Origin: Hofstenia miamia
Lineage: Eukaryota; Xenacoelomorpha; Acoela
Length of the DNA: 64,000 nucleotides
Reading direction: 5' to 3'
NCBI GenBank assembly: GCA_004352715.1
Contig: SCFE01000056.1
Span: forward strand, 1,098,906-1,162,905
This document shows, one piece after another, positions 34,079-46,912 of the stretch (the stretch's first letter is position 1; each line of letters opens with the position of its first letter). Position numbers and translations under genes: made by a program. The notes under the pieces are model-generated. The model did no database searches and was not told the origin of the DNA. It was given only the letters and a program-made list of their open reading frames with translations.

Positions 34079-34151
34079 TGAGCTCAGGACAGTCAACCGA
34101 AACAGTTGGAGTGGAAGTGAGCTTACTTGGAGGTTCGTTTTCCTTGCTTTT
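34079..34151 (-). CDS. CCDC57: CCDC57-like, exon 16
   Basis: Acceptor CTTCACAG|AAA (phase 0), donor CTCA|GTAAGT. Encodes KSKENEPPSKLTSTPTVSVD CPEL, a low-complexity proline/serine/threonine linker. The last A joins GT of exon 17 to give serine. Confidence 0.8.
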
Positions 34152-36967
34152 CTGTGAAGATATAATTAATTGCTAAACAAAAATCACTTAAATTATGACA
34201 ACAGGTAGTAAATCAAAGGCGTTATTTTTACAGGAAAAATCACAACCTATTGATTAACACTTTAATATCAACAAATTAAAATATATCAATAAATGGTCAT
34301 AAATTGGAGTTACTTAATGGTTTAAGCTGGACTGTTTCAAAACTCAGTAATTACTAATAATAACACTAATAATAATGTATATGTGAAGATGGCAGACTTA
34401 AATTTTCAATTCTAATTTATAATACTGATCATGTGGTATGAACTGGTTCTACAATATGGACCATTTAATTTCAATGTGTGGTGAAGGCGGTCCTGTAGTA
34501 TCATTTTCCAGCCATTGCTGAATTTGATAATAATTTGTGAAATAGTTTAGATGAAGTCGTCTATATTCAGGACTATATTTGAAATATTTCTGTCACTGCA
34601 TATTTTTTTGATAACGAATTGCATCTTACTGTCAAGAATGATCGGAAGTTTGACAAAACATTGACTGGCGTAATCAAAGATGCTACAGATAGTCGATATA
34701 CACAGCTGTCACAATGGAGTTGTCTTAATGCAATTATCAACACGTGAATTCCACGATAGATCAACTATTACTGAAACAAGTTAATAATTTAGGGACAAAA
34801 GGAAGTGGGAGAACACAAATTGTACCACTAATGTAGGGATTAAAATTTTTTATCAAGTGAACCGATTACTGAAGAAGTAGAAAAACGACACAAAGTCTGA
34901 TTTCGATCTTGATAAAAAATTTTACTGCTAGAAACCAGAAACAGATAATACTAGCCTTCAATGAGGGGCCAAAAATATTGAACTCTCGAACTAAATAGTT
35001 CACAACAAATCTTACACACTGTAGTGTGCAAGATACGTGTGTTTAACGAAGACTTGCGAACTTTAAAGCCAAATTCTAGGAAATATTTGTAGGTGAGTTG
35101 CTCTAAATCCAGCTGAATTCACACTGTGCAGGATAAAAGAAGTAAAATAATTACAAATGACTTTCCCAATAAAAAAGAAAAATAGTTTCTTTAATAGACC
35201 ATGAAGACATTTTAATCTATATCTCATAGGACATATATTTCGAGCATGCTAACCAATTATATGCTGAGAATATACTGATTATGCGATTCCAAAAAATTAA
35301 TATGGATTGACAACTGATGTGTATCATGAAATACAAGGACTCCAAGCTAATGTTATAAAAATTTAATTTTTTTTCAAACAAAACAAATTCTGTAGACAAG
35401 TGGAATAATTTTGGTTTTTTGGTTTTTACTATTTATATTTACTATCAAATTTTTAGAAAAGATGTCAAAAAATAGAAAAGTTAGGAGAAAATTAAAGAAC
35501 TAGAAACTAAATTAAGTGAAAGAGAGGATGACCTATTTCAAATGGGCGCAATGCTTAGAGCAATATTGGATTCAAAAAATTAAATGATATCATATTGATA
35601 TTGATTTATTACTGCAAGATTTCATGCAATAATATCAAAAGGAAACAAAAAATAGTCTAATTGCAATTGATGGAACGATGTGATTCGTTGTTGAGAAGCT
35701 GAATGATCCGTTGAAATTGTTTTTAGTAACCTTGAACATCCACACAAATAATCGAAGAAGATGGAAAGCACGATAAAGTCTGCTTGTAGTGAACACTGAT
35801 ACTTTCTACAAATGAAGTATATTGTTCTCTACTGTTGAATAAAGCATGTCTGCGTTGAAAACGCAATCAAAGAATCCGATAAGCTCATAAATGGTATCCA
35901 TGTGAAAGTTCATTTTATCATGTTCCTGTTGAATTCAATAAGAGGGTTGAAAGTATTGAAATAAAATATCTACAAGCGATTCAGGTGCAGGTAGCTTATG
36001 AATCTTGCGATCGAGACACACTGTAATAAAGTATTGGGTAAACATCCATTAATTTTTAATCGCGGTTTTCGAGACAATGGATTGTTCACAAATCGTTTGG
36101 TAAATTGCTTGGAGGTGTAACCTATGAAATTTGTTTACAAATCGCAGATAACTAACTTTCTGAAGAACTGCCAATGACTGGAGATCTCGCTTCATCAACA
36201 GTACCATTTGAGTTGCTAGAAGAAATTCGGTTCTCATGTTATTTGAAATTCGCTAGTGATGACTTAATGACGATATCAAACCTTTTTTGTGATGAGATGA
36301 GCTAGCATGAACTACAGCGAGTAGATGATTGCATTCGTTAAAATGCATTCAGTGGATTCATGCTATTCTCCGTGTTCAGAGATTAGAGCAATTTCAAGAA
36401 GAACAACCCTCATTTACAGACAACGAAATAATTGGCATATTTTAGGCTTGAGCAACTATCCTGTTGATAAGACTGTCGCCAACAAATATATATATATATA
36501 TATATAGATATATATATATATATGTTGAAACTAGGTGATTATAAATTTTTAATTAATAACGAATACAACATAAATCAGAGTTGAACAATGTGAAATATTG
36601 TACAAACCTTGGTAGATAGAGTCGCCTATGAATGAAATTACAATTATACTCAAAATCTCATAAAATTAAACTAGAAATATAAATACCATGTTTACGCTGA
36701 AACAATGAAAGGAACTACATCACGTACATGTCACAGTAAATTGCTTAAATCAAAAGTGATCAAACACCGCCATGTTTTAAAATTGCCAATCTTGAACCGG
36801 ATATAAATTAGTAATCAAATTGTACATTTAAGTTATTTATATATTTACCATATTTAACCATTTTTAGATGGTCCAGCCCATCTATGCAATCGTAATGTCA
36901 AAACTTTAGAAAATATTTAAAAATCAAATTTTACATAAATAACTTAAATCACGATGTATAAACAAAC
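34152..36967. other. CCDC57 intron 15
   Basis: AT-rich. Contains a (TA)n tract at 36486-36523 and the short coding-like segment at 35485-35583. No transposon is recognised. Confidence 0.4.
35485..35583 (+). other. Short coiled-coil-like segment of unknown status
   Basis: Directly after a TTAG, an open stretch reads EKIKELETKLSEREDDLFQM, then GAMLRAILDSKN and TAA. It is on the plus strand within a minus-strand gene's intron. It could be a decayed exon, part of a transposon ORF1 coiled coil, or chance. Confidence 0.2.
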
Positions 36968-37056
36968 CTGTTTGGTGAGTTGCTTTTGAAGTTCTTCCAG
37001 TTGTTGAAGTTTTGAAGTGAAAACATCGGTAGCTGATTTTGGAATATTGGTTTCTA
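36968..37056 (-). CDS. CCDC57: CCDC57-like, exon 15
   Basis: Acceptor ATTTAG|TA, donor AAACAG|GTTTGT, ends phase 0. Encodes ETNIPKSATDVFTSKLQQLE and ELQKQLTKQ, a short coiled coil. Separated from exon 14 by only 43 bp. Confidence 0.85.
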
Positions 37057-37099
37057 CTAAATGAACACATGAGATGGATTTTAACAAAATTAAGAGTAC

Positions 37100-37361
37100 C
37101 AGCAGTGGAATTCCTATTTGAGATAAGTGGTTCAACAACGCCACTCTGCTTACTGCCTCTGAGACGATTGCACTCTTTAATAAGCTGTTGCCTCTCACGT
37201 AACAATTGGCTTACGTGCTCAGCAGCATCCTTCAACTTGGCCCGCAATTCTGCAATCATTTTACTTTGGTCAAGATTGCCAACCGCGCCTGTACTCTGCA
37301 TTAGCGTCATTTCACAACGCAATTTATCCAATTCTTGTTGTAGTGCATTAATTATTGTTGG
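37100..37361 (-). CDS. CCDC57: CCDC57-like, exon 14
   Basis: Acceptor ATTTTAG|CCA (phase 0), donor GCTG|GTACTC. Encodes PTIINALQQELDKLRCEMTL, then the highly conserved-looking MIAELRAKLKDAAEHVSQLL, RERQQLIKECNRLRGS and VVEPLISNRNSTA. The KLKxAAxxxSQLLRExQQLI block is one of the anchors for the CCDC57 assignment. Confidence 0.9.
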
Positions 37362-38691
37362 CTAAAATAAAGAAAGAATAACATATACATGTAAATTCAT
37401 CCATACATGTATACATGGATATTTTTGAAGGTAAAAAGTTAACTTTCAATTTTCTTTAATTATATTGTTCATCATTATAAACTTAATAACAGACTATTGC
37501 TTATAAACGCTCGTGCTTAGAAATTTCTCTTGTTAATGTCTAATCAAGGTGATTCTAATTTAAAACGCAATCCATTGTGTTACTCTTGCAATGATAGTAT
37601 ATCTTCTAAACAAAGATATTTTACATGCTTATTTAGCGCAATCTTTTACCATCTCATTTATTCATGTTGTGGATTTGAAGATGGTGTTATAAAATGGTTA
37701 CAAAAATATGCAGGTAATTTCGTATCGTTTTGTAATTCTTGTGTCGAATATGGTAACAAGGCACTTTTTATTATCGCGGAATGAATTTGGAGATTTTGTC
37801 TGAATCTATTTCGAGCATGATGATAGACAACCTGACATGCCAAACTGAACAAGTGAAGATAATTTGTGATGATATCTCAAATTCCTGGAAAAGTCTGTCT
37901 AAAAGAATTGATGATTTGGAGAAACAAATTTGAAATGTTGACAAAAATCAAACTACGCATTTAGGCTACAAAACCAAAATACGCATATTCCCATGTGAAG
38001 AGAACACTAACTCTAAACCAACGAAGCGTTCTTAGGGTTATATGACCTTGGCCAAAGACAGTCTTCTTCATAGGTGGAGATAGCACAAACATTCGTAACA
38101 GATACCGCATAGGTAAATTCAACGTGAACCGTAAACGTACATTGATTATCGATGTTGGTTCAGAATGAACTGTTGGGTGCCTCATAGGAAACTCATCACA
38201 GTTAAATAACTTTCATACTAAAGGATTTTAGTCCAGCACATCGAGAATTGAGAAAAAATTGTTATCACTGCGATATAAGCTCATTTAACAAGGACAGAAG
38301 ATTCGAAAGCTAAAGGTGTGTAACTCTGGCGTTAAAGTTCAGCTCATGGATTGACAGTTAAATTTAGAATATGCTAAAATAATGCATACTAACACACAAA
38401 CGATACAAAATATAACTGGCGAATCGCAGTCTGTTGTCCTTGTTAATGTACCGGACATAATTTCCATTGGTGAAAGCTGGTTCGACACCGAGAAAAAACA
38501 AGATTATTTTCTACTGATTCCGAACTTTCAATCTCCCATTAGACATGACGAACGAAAAAAGAGTGGAGGTGGTGCTTTTATTTGGATTTCTCATAGGATA
38601 GGACGATCCAGTAAAATAGACGTTTGTATTCCTAGTGATATTTAATTTGTTGTAGTCAAATGCCGATGCTGTGTAATTGGCTGCATCTATA

Positions 38692-38699
38692 TACCACCT
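38692..38699. repeat. 8-bp target-site duplication TACCACCT (left copy)
   Basis: Identical to 39815-39822. Removing the insert with one copy restores the LINE endonuclease frame (CIYIPP continuing HLTVEENN). Confidence 0.85.
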
Positions 38700-39814
38700 C
38701 AGAGGCGTGCATTAAGGGTAAGCAAGGTAATCGCCGCTTGCCCATTGAAATTTATTTGAACAAATGAAGAAAAAATATTTGTGCTTACACAACATATTTA
38801 TAAGTTTCCAATTCTCTTAAATTTCCTTTTTTACTTAAATTTTAACCATTAAACTAATTACTGTTCATTTTCGTTATTTAAATAATGTAAAATACTGTAT
38901 TTTGGGTAGGATTTTTCTTGTTAAACAATTGAACTATATGAGTTTGGTAATAATTGATTTAATATTATGAACAGCAATAATAATCAATATCCTATTACTT
39001 AAATTTGCGTCATAATAATTGCTCGACTGTACCTTAATTGTGATAATTGGTATTGATAAAAATCAATGTTTCTCTATTACAACTGAAAACAGTCCGCGCA
39101 ATTGTCTGCCGCTTCCTTTATCACACTTTGTTAACGTAATTGACAAAATCTCCAACCAATCAAAATTCGAAAATACTACGAGAGGTCCGCGGAAATCTTA
39201 CCGCTGGATTGTTCAATGATTTATATTGTCGAGGCGACAATGGTAATTGAAATTTTTAACTAGAACTGCAATTTTGCCTCCAAGTCACTTATAATTCATG
39301 ACAATCAAAGTGTAACTTTCAAAATTAGATTTTTTACTTAACAATCACAAGAAAATTTCACTTAATTTACAAAAATGGATGCATAGAAATAACATTAAAA
39401 TAGAAATAAATAAATGTTGAAGTAAATACAGTCAATTTAGTAAATTCAGATGTAAATTTTTGTATTTGGCTAACCTATATTGATCAGTTTCAAAACCTTT
39501 AAAACTGACAAACGGTAATAAACTGCAATACACTGATTCAATTCGTCATTTTGTCAAGATTTTTCTTATAAATTTTTCACACTACTAATATGATCTTCAA
39601 GATAATTGAGCGACATAACGTCAATTGCATTGTGAGCATTGCTAATTGTTTCTGGAAATAAAATGTTGTATTTATATTATCTGGTAAATTTTTTAGATAA
39701 TGATTTATATGCTTGAAATTAAAGTTATATGCAACATATGCAATACAAACATATAAATTTTATAATTATATCATATTCCGCTTGCCCCATTAATATGCGC
39801 ACTGCACGCCACAG
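38700..39814. mobile_element. hAT-like non-autonomous element nested in the LINE
   Basis: A 1,115-bp insert with terminal inverted repeats CAGAGGCGTGC / GCACGCCACAG (9 of 11 match) and a perfect 8-bp duplication on both sides, both diagnostic of hAT. Subterminal CGCTTGCCC words lie near each end. No transposase is readable; the interior is AT-rich. It inserted after the LINE and is therefore younger. Confidence 0.85.
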
Positions 39815-39822
39815 TACCACCT
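39815..39822. repeat. 8-bp target-site duplication TACCACCT (right copy)
   Basis: Right partner of 38692-38699. Confidence 0.85.
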
Positions 39823-41809
39823 CATTTAACTGTAGAGGAGAACAACCGTGTTTCTGAATTTATCATGAATGTATTTCATAATACTCTTCTTAAGGAGCCT
39901 GATTTACCCATTATCTTATGTGGAGATTTCAATGCAGCCATTTCAGCAAAACGCTTGGTTGAAATTTGTGATCACCTCAACCTTGATGATACGGTGGATA
40001 AACCAAAGCACCAGAAGTCCATTATTGATCATGTATTTGTGTTTGAGAGTATATATTTCGCTACTATGAGAAGATAAAACTTACTTCACCCCTCGGTCGA
40101 TTAAAGCATAATGTTTGTCTTCGGATTCCCACGAATAATAGCACCACTCCTATTTTCTTGCACAAAGTGTACAACTTAAGGAATAGTAATATTGATTTAT
40201 GTTTATCTGTAATTAATAACTCCGATTTTTCACATATCTAACATGAACCTGATCTCAATAGAAAAGTTGATAGTTTCTATGATATTGTGTATACAAGTCT
40301 CATTCTTTCTGTTTGGATTACACCACTAATCAAAATGTTAACCATTAAGAAACAGAATGCGTATGAAACTGGACACTCTGGAAAATTCAGAAAACATATA
40401 CATAACTTAAGTACTACTTGGGCTCCTTTGCTAGAACATTTTGAATTCTTTCATCTCTTATAGCGACTAAATGCCAGAAAGAGTAATGGAAATTATGAAG
40501 TTCCACTCTCATCTATAAAAATGGCGCGCTAGTATTCGCCGAACGTTTTTGTCATATACGGAATTGCTAGATTCCTGAAAAAATTGTGCCAAATCATTAG
40601 AAGATTGCGCATGCTAAACATATTTCAAAACCTAAAATTAAAGAAGAAACCCAATATAGGCCTATATCTCTTTTGCCAATTTCATCCAAAAATATTGAAA
40701 GATGTCAAACAATGACTCATGCCTTTCATAAAAAATGTCCAGGATAAGTTAGAATTCACCTGTAGAAAAGTATCAACAAATGCTGCGCTGAAATTACTTC
40801 TGGATTATATTACAAAAGAGGAAGATGAAGATGAAAATGCTGGAGCTCTCATTTAAAGTTTTGATCTTGGTAAAGTTTTCGATCGCATATCTCAAGTTGC
40901 TACAAAACTCAATGCTCTCTGTTCTCCACGCGAATTTGTTTAATGGACTGAGAAGTATTTACATAACAGGCACTTTTCTAGTTATTTTTGGGAATCACTA
41001 TAGTAATTTACTCAAAATATCGTCTGGTGTTCCCCAATTCTCAATATTGGATCCTCTACTTTTTTCTATGCATCTAATGGATCTTTCATGCTCACATGAA
41101 AAGAATGTAATTGTAAAATGCGCAGATGATATTACTCCAATTCTTAAATATAATTTCGACACTGGCCAAACTGAATACCAACATATTAAAGAATGGACAA
41201 TGGACGTGTCAGAATAATATAGTGATTAATCTTAGCAAATCGAAAATGATGATAATTGGAAAACATCACATAAATATGACAGATGTTCCATTATTGCAGC
41301 ATGATCAAATCACATTTCTGGGTCTGGATTTGCGTTGGTCGCTAAAATGGCACTCGCACATCCCCTGAATTATTCGGGCAGCATCCAGACGCCTCCACAT
41401 ACTGTGTAGTCTGAGTGATTTGAACATGAACTCGTCTCAACAAAAAATGATTTACGGATGCCTGAATGTTATATATTCCATTCCCAAATTATCTTGAAGA
41501 TGTGCTTGAAAAATGATGTTGCCAGAAATCAAGAGCACTCTTACTATTCGCGAAAGAATATGTGAATAATCTAAAAGTTTATTTGAAAATACGAAAAAGA
41601 ATGAGCATCCAATTCATCATACGCTACTGAACGAATTGTTAACTGGCACCAATTTTTATATGAGAAATTCAAAACCAAGAGAAAGGCACCATTTTTCCCT
41701 ATATGTGCAAATACTATAATTAATCTTGTAATTTTTAAAATTTTTGTATTAATATCGGCTACTATCTATGTATCTATCTATCTATGAATCTATTTAAGTC
41801 AATCACATA

Positions 41810-42010
41810 CAGAGATGAACACAGACTGGGCACCTCAAGTGCCAAGATATGCCTGAAATTTAATAAATTACCTGCGTATAAAATTAAGTGCACCAAGCGA
41901 ACTAATATACAAAGAGTTAGCAATAAAGTTAATGTGGTGAAAATGTAACATCAATAAATTCAATGATGGATCGAAAACGCGTTCGAAAGTTCGGCTCATG
42001 TCCATCTCTG
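41810..42010. mobile_element. ~200-bp MITE with CAGAGATG...CATCTCTG ends
   Basis: The termini CAGAGATGAACA and, on the other strand, CAGAGATGGACA agree over the first 12 bases except one. The flanking octamers ATCACATA and GTTACACA match at only 5 of 8, so any target duplication is eroded. It abuts the LINE tail and lies in CCDC57 intron 13. Related ends occur at 574 and 4093. Confidence 0.5.
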
Positions 42011-42387
42011 GTTACACATAGTACGTATAATAAGATAAAAAAAACCCGCGAAATTTTTTGAAAACATTGAGAAAAGAGCTCTAAAAATGAATTTCACGAC
42101 CATAGATTTAAATTTTTACATTTTTTACCGAAAATTTCTTGATTTAGTCATTCAAAATCACGTCTGAAAACCTGACGGTGACATTCCATTCCACCATGCC
42201 CCCCTTTGCGCACCAACTGTCTGAATCTATTTCAAGTGTTGGCTTTGTTAATATTTCAAAATAAAATTAATAAAGTTAACAGCAAACTGTTGCGAATACA
42301 ACAATAACACATCTAATGGAAAGCTCATCTCATCCCACACATCACTAATACCTATAAACTTGCTCGATAAAAACAAGTAGAAATTAC

Positions 42388-42435
42388 CTGAAACTCTTTA
42401 GTATCACTAGCCATTGCAATTTTAAGGAGTGAAAT
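42388..42435 (-). CDS. CCDC57: CCDC57-like, exon 13 (48 bp micro-exon)
   Basis: Acceptor TACTTAG|ATT, donor TTTCAG|GTAATT, phase 0 at both ends. Encodes ISLLKIAMASDTKEFQ. Separated from exon 12 by a 42-bp intron. Confidence 0.85.
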
Positions 42436-42477
42436 CTAAGTAAGAATTAAATAATGGAAATGAAGAGAAAAGTAAAC

Positions 42478-42678
42478 CTCTGAATTGAGCGATGAAATTT
42501 GTGATTGGCTTTCAGAGTTCGCTCGAAAATAAACATCCGCTTGGTTGCGTGCGTCGTGCAGTTGCAGCTGCATGTCTTCATTCAAACGCGACAAAGTTTG
42601 TATCTCTTGCATGCTACGTTCCTTCTGAGTTTGAAGATCGTACCTCAATCTTTTAACATTCTCCTCCAAATTGGATGT
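42478..42678 (-). CDS. CCDC57: CCDC57-like, exon 12
   Basis: Acceptor TTGTAG|ACA, donor CAGAG|GTTTAC, phase 0 both sides, 67 codons. Continuous coiled coil: NLEENVKRLRYDLQTQKERS, QEIQTLSRLNEDMQLQLHDA, RNQADVYFRANSESQSQISS, LNSE. Confidence 0.9.
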
Positions 42679-43049
42679 CTACAAAATTTCGAATTTGAAA
42701 AATCAAGAATAAAATAATATTGTTTATAAACAACGTGTTCAACCCTAACTATTACTAGAGTCTTGCAAATACAAAAGTCACACTAATTTAGGCCGCACGA
42801 CATAATTTCTGTCTTTTCCTAAAATTATAAAAATAATTCTGAATAACAATGGTTTGAGAAATTTGGCTGTATAGGTAATCCCAACTTATCAACAAATCAA
42901 CCTTGAAATATTCTTACACTGGAATTATCAGATACACAGTTTTGGATGAATTTCGCATTGGTTTCCAAAAAGAAAACACTTTTAGATTTAAAACTCAACA
43001 AACACAAAATTTGATTGCATAATGGCATACACATCAAGTCTGCAATTAC

Positions 43050-43147
43050 CTGATTGCCTTTTGAAATGAGAGAACGAGTGTGCTCAAGCTGAGAGTTCAA
43101 GTTTTGGTTCGCTATTGTTAACTTTATTTTATCTTCTCGTAGATTCT
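43050..43147 (-). CDS. CCDC57: CCDC57-like, exon 11
   Basis: Acceptor GTTTTTAG|AG, donor AATCAG|GTAATT. The two leading bases join the final A of exon 10 to give lysine. Encodes NLREDKIKLTIANQNLNSQL and EHTRSLISKGNQ. An alternative acceptor 13 bp upstream (CTGCAG) would not keep phase with exon 10. Confidence 0.85.
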
Positions 43148-44284
43148 CTAAAAACAAACCCTGCAGGCAGATAATTAAAATTATATAAAATTCAAAGAAT
43201 AATTGAAAAAGAGAAATAAATTTAAACCATTTTAATATTTGTGAAGTCAGTGGTAATCACTTGCCTAATTTGATGGCAAATCAATGGAAACTACGATTTC
43301 GGTTCTCACTCTGACTTAAATAATTATGTAATTTATGTCGTTTGACATGAGTTAGTTTTTTACCATTTACATTAAAATGCCTAAGGTAGTGTTTTTTAAA
43401 TGCTACTAAATTTGCAAATTCCAAACAAAGGAAGAAAACTGCTATTCTTGTCAAACATTAGTAGCAAGGTTGCAAAAGCAAACTGACAACTACACGGCAT
43501 CGGCAAAGCACAAAAACAATCTTCACCTAAATATGAAACAGGATATTTTGCAATCAAGTTTCACACGAAAACTTTATTCTTGCGTACGCCGCTAAATAAT
43601 GTAGCGGAATTTGAAGCGTTGAAGAGAATTTTTGGAAAAATTTTTATATCGAATTTAAAGAACCAGATGATTAAAATGAGAAATTCTATTGTTACTTAAT
43701 GAGCCTATCAGCCTTAGATAGCCGACATTAAAATGAACATACAGTTCAAAATTTCAGCGAAATTTGGCTTGGAAAAAAATTGTCAATAAAATCAATAAAC
43801 TATTAAACAAGATTGGAATCATGGATGAATACAGCATTGAGTTAATTGTCCGAAAGCATTTATACTGAGTTGTCTAGTGTCTCCCAGTCTCAGTTTGTAT
43901 GTCAAACTTTCACGATGCAAAAAACAATGTGCGGTTAGAAAAGACTGCATGTCTTAATTAGTCAAAAAAATCGTGCCATTTAAAAACAATATGAGTAATG
44001 ATAGTTCAGGAATAGAGAATAAACTTGTGATAAAGTCCTGAACAAAATCATTTTATTCAGCGCAGCTAAATTTGACACATCAATATTCATTCAAAGCTTC
44101 TCTTGTTAGAGGGTTAAAAACTTGCACAAGGGTATGCCTTAAAAAAATTTTTAAGTTACTGAAAACGATTAATAATAGGAAAGCGTCACTCATTTGATTG
44201 CTAGGTATTATATTAAGCTAATGATGTTATCAAAGTCCGAAGGCATCAACGATGATATTCTTTCAAAATCTTATGTAAACTTAC

Positions 44285-44449
44285 TTATTGAAGTGTTTAG
44301 TTGGTGAAGATGTTCAGCAAGCAGTGGGTTATTTTTTGAAAGGTTTTCTAGATCTTTCTCAGAAAGCGCTTGGTTAATATTAGCATGTTTAACATTGTCC
44401 AGTTCATTCTTTAAATCTCGTATCTCAGTCTCCAGGGAAGCAACATAAT
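44285..44449 (-). CDS. CCDC57: CCDC57-like, exon 10
   Basis: Acceptor ATTTTTAG|AT, donor AATAA|GTAAGT. Encodes YVASLETEIRDLKNELDNVK, then HANINQALSEKDLENLSKNN and PLLAEHLHQLNTSI. The DYVxxLExEIRxLK start, with the aspartate formed across the junction, is a strong match to a conserved CCDC57 block. Confidence 0.9.
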
Positions 44450-46789
44450 CTAAAAATTAAAGTTATCAGCTTGCGATATATTTTAGAATTTATATTTATA
44501 GATAACTTATCCGCAAAAATGCTGAAATAAATGTTTGTTAAAATAACGTTTGGGGAAATCTATAAATTAAGAAAAAACAACTGGAAGTTATAGTAGCAAA
44601 ACTTAAATTAGCAGAAAATTCCACTTTCTGACTATTTACAAATATTAATACACGTCCTAACTAGGGTAAACAAAAGTAAAAAAAGTCAAAATTGAAAGAA
44701 AGGTAAATTTTGTATAAATATTTAGAAATTTAACTGTTTTAAATTTTAATGCATATGCATGATTATTTTAAAAATTTTTTGGGTCAAAATATTGTCAAAA
44801 TTATACAACCTTCAGAATTAGGTAAAAAAATTGAAATTTTCTTATGGTCAAATTTTTTGGAAGAGAAACAATTTATGAATAATTTTCATAAAAAGCATAA
44901 TACAAAAATTACTATTTTTTAATAGAAAAGGATTTGATGAAATTTATTAGTTTTGCATTAAAATTAAAACCAAAATTTTAAGTAGGAGGAAGCCTCTGCA
45001 TACAAGCCTTGACCTTCATTTCCAATGCAAAAGTTAGTGCAAGCCAAAAATTACTACGAATTGAATTAAACTTGTAAAATGCTTTAAGTTTGAATCAACC
45101 TTAATTTTGGATGCTTTGCCGAAAATTGAAAACTATAGATTACATGACTTAATGAACAATCGGTTCATTAAATCTTACAGAATATGGATTGCTGAAAATG
45201 GCAAGTGCCCTCCTGTTTCCACGAAAAGGTTAAAAAGCATGCTTAAGACAACAGAAATTCCAAGGATAATATGCAGTTCTATATTGGTGGTGCTTATTAG
45301 CTAGTTGATTATGCTTAGTATAGAATATACTAAATCTATAAAAAGCTAAAAAAATCCATAAGTCAATTTTTTAGGTGAAACAATTGCGTTTTAAGTCAAA
45401 AAAGTAAAAAATTTTGGGTCAAAATTTCAAATTTTCTAGGTTAAATAAAATTTGCTCTAATCATAACTCAAGTGTTGTAAAGCGATGATTAATAGCAAAA
45501 GAAATCAAGCAAACGACAAAATAATGTCTGCAAAAATCTAAATTACGCATGACCACGACGAGCGACCAATCAAATTACAAATAATGAATAATCACTAATT
45601 ATACAATAACGAACGTAGAAATTCTAACTATATACTTAGACCGCTGTGATATCACATGATTTAAATTTTAAAGCTCTAAAAATATTATACCTATTTTTAT
45701 TCCTTATGCACAAAAATATATTTCTAGATATTTCGTTGTATAAAGCTTCAGTTTATACTTTTGGCAATATTTTCCCCATCTAAAAGAAAACACGAAAATT
45801 CACTAATCTTCCACAGAACTTCAAAGGCGTATCAGGAGATGAGCTTATGTCCTTAGCTCTCAGCACGACAGTTTCTATTCAAACAAAGATTTCCATTTTT
45901 TAGCATTAAAGCTAAATAGAAATAGCAATAATAGTGAAAAATTTCGGACAGTTAATTGAAAATGGGTAAAATTACAGTTCCTTTCAAACTGTACCCATCC
46001 ATTTCCATTTATTAAATTCCTCTGCAAATATGAATAATTTCAATTTTTTTTATCTTTTTGCCTCGTGACCCCATCGATTTTATTCATTCTAAATGGGATG
46101 GCATTGTAAACATAAAATTTGTTCTTTTTCATTCAGTGATTAAATGTCAAACTTTAACAGAATAACAAAAAAGAACCGCTTTGCATGAACTAAAATGCGA
46201 TTGCACCCAAGCTAGGGCTGACATGTTCAAAACCGTCCTTTAAGCGTATGTTTTTTGTTTGGTTTATAAATGTTTCATTTCTAATTTCATTTTATAAAAT
46301 GGTTAGGAAATATTATTTTTTGGGATTCGTCCATGCATACTTTCATAATCGACATTCTACCGAAATACTAAACACACTTCCGTTTCATTTAATGTTTGCT
46401 ACTATACATATTTTCACCAATTTATTAAGAGTTTATAGTGGTTCTGTCTAAGGTTGTAAACATTAAAAACGTTTTTCTTAGAAAAAATCCACTTTTTGCG
46501 AACCCTGACCACGGCCACCACAAACTATGCATGCTTAGAAAATAGCTTACTAGCCCACAAAATTAGCTCTATGGGAGCAGATAATTGAAAATGCAAAATC
46601 AAACAAAAACCCAATCTTGCCCACATTTGCCAAAACGGATTAATTTATGAGATACTGCATGATAAATTTTAAAAATATTTCAAATTTCAAAAGAAGAATT
46701 TTGGAATAAATTTTTTTATAGAATATGTTATAAAAGAATATTTTTAACAAATCACGAAGTGTGTTAAAAAATATTCTTTGAAAGTTTAC
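44450..46789. other. CCDC57 intron 9
   Basis: AT-rich, no element recognised. A 65-codon plus-strand frame at 45107-45304 has no recognisable domain. Confidence 0.4.
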
Positions 46790-46912
46790 CAGGTGGTAAT
46801 GGTAATTTATCAAGACGCTTCTGCTCTTCCGCTGCGTGCGTAATGGCTTCCATTTCATCTTTCAACTGTGAAATGACATTCCTCAAATTCGAATTCTGTA
46901 GCTGAAGCTGTT
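46790..46912 (-). CDS. CCDC57: CCDC57-like, exon 9
   Basis: Acceptor CAAATAG|AA, donor CACCTG|GTAAAC. Encodes QLQLQNSNLRNVISQLKDEM, EAITHAAEEQKRLDKLPLPP. Matches the LRNAIxQMRKEMEAL block of CCDC57. A second acceptor five bases further in (AACAG|CTT) is possible and would pair with the alternative donor of exon 8. Confidence 0.9.

Larger units (their letters stand above)
37500..41795 (+). mobile_element. CR1/Jockey-like LINE, near full length, decayed, split by a nested element
   Basis: Lies in CCDC57 intron 13, on the opposite strand. ORF1 remnant from about 37539: a PHD-like Cys/His finger (CYSCNDSISSKQRYFTC...FCNSC) followed by the coiled coil SISSMMIDNLTCQTEQVKII and SLSKRIDDLEKQI. ORF2: endonuclease blocks SIGESWFDTEKKQDYFLLIP and GGGAFIWISH (38450-38600), interrupted, then LPIILCGDFNAAIS and KSIIDHVFVFES (39900-40050). 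RT remnants include YRPISLLPISSKI, SGVPQFSILDPLLF and VKCADDITPIL (40650-41150), then the C-terminal QITFLGLDLRWSLKWHSHIP. It ends in irregular ATCT repeats (41757-41795). Many stops and frameshifts; not functional. Confidence 0.85.

Noticed and set aside
37039-37365. 108-codon plus-strand frame
   Set aside because: Antisense of CCDC57 exons 14-15, which have coherent phase and conserved blocks.
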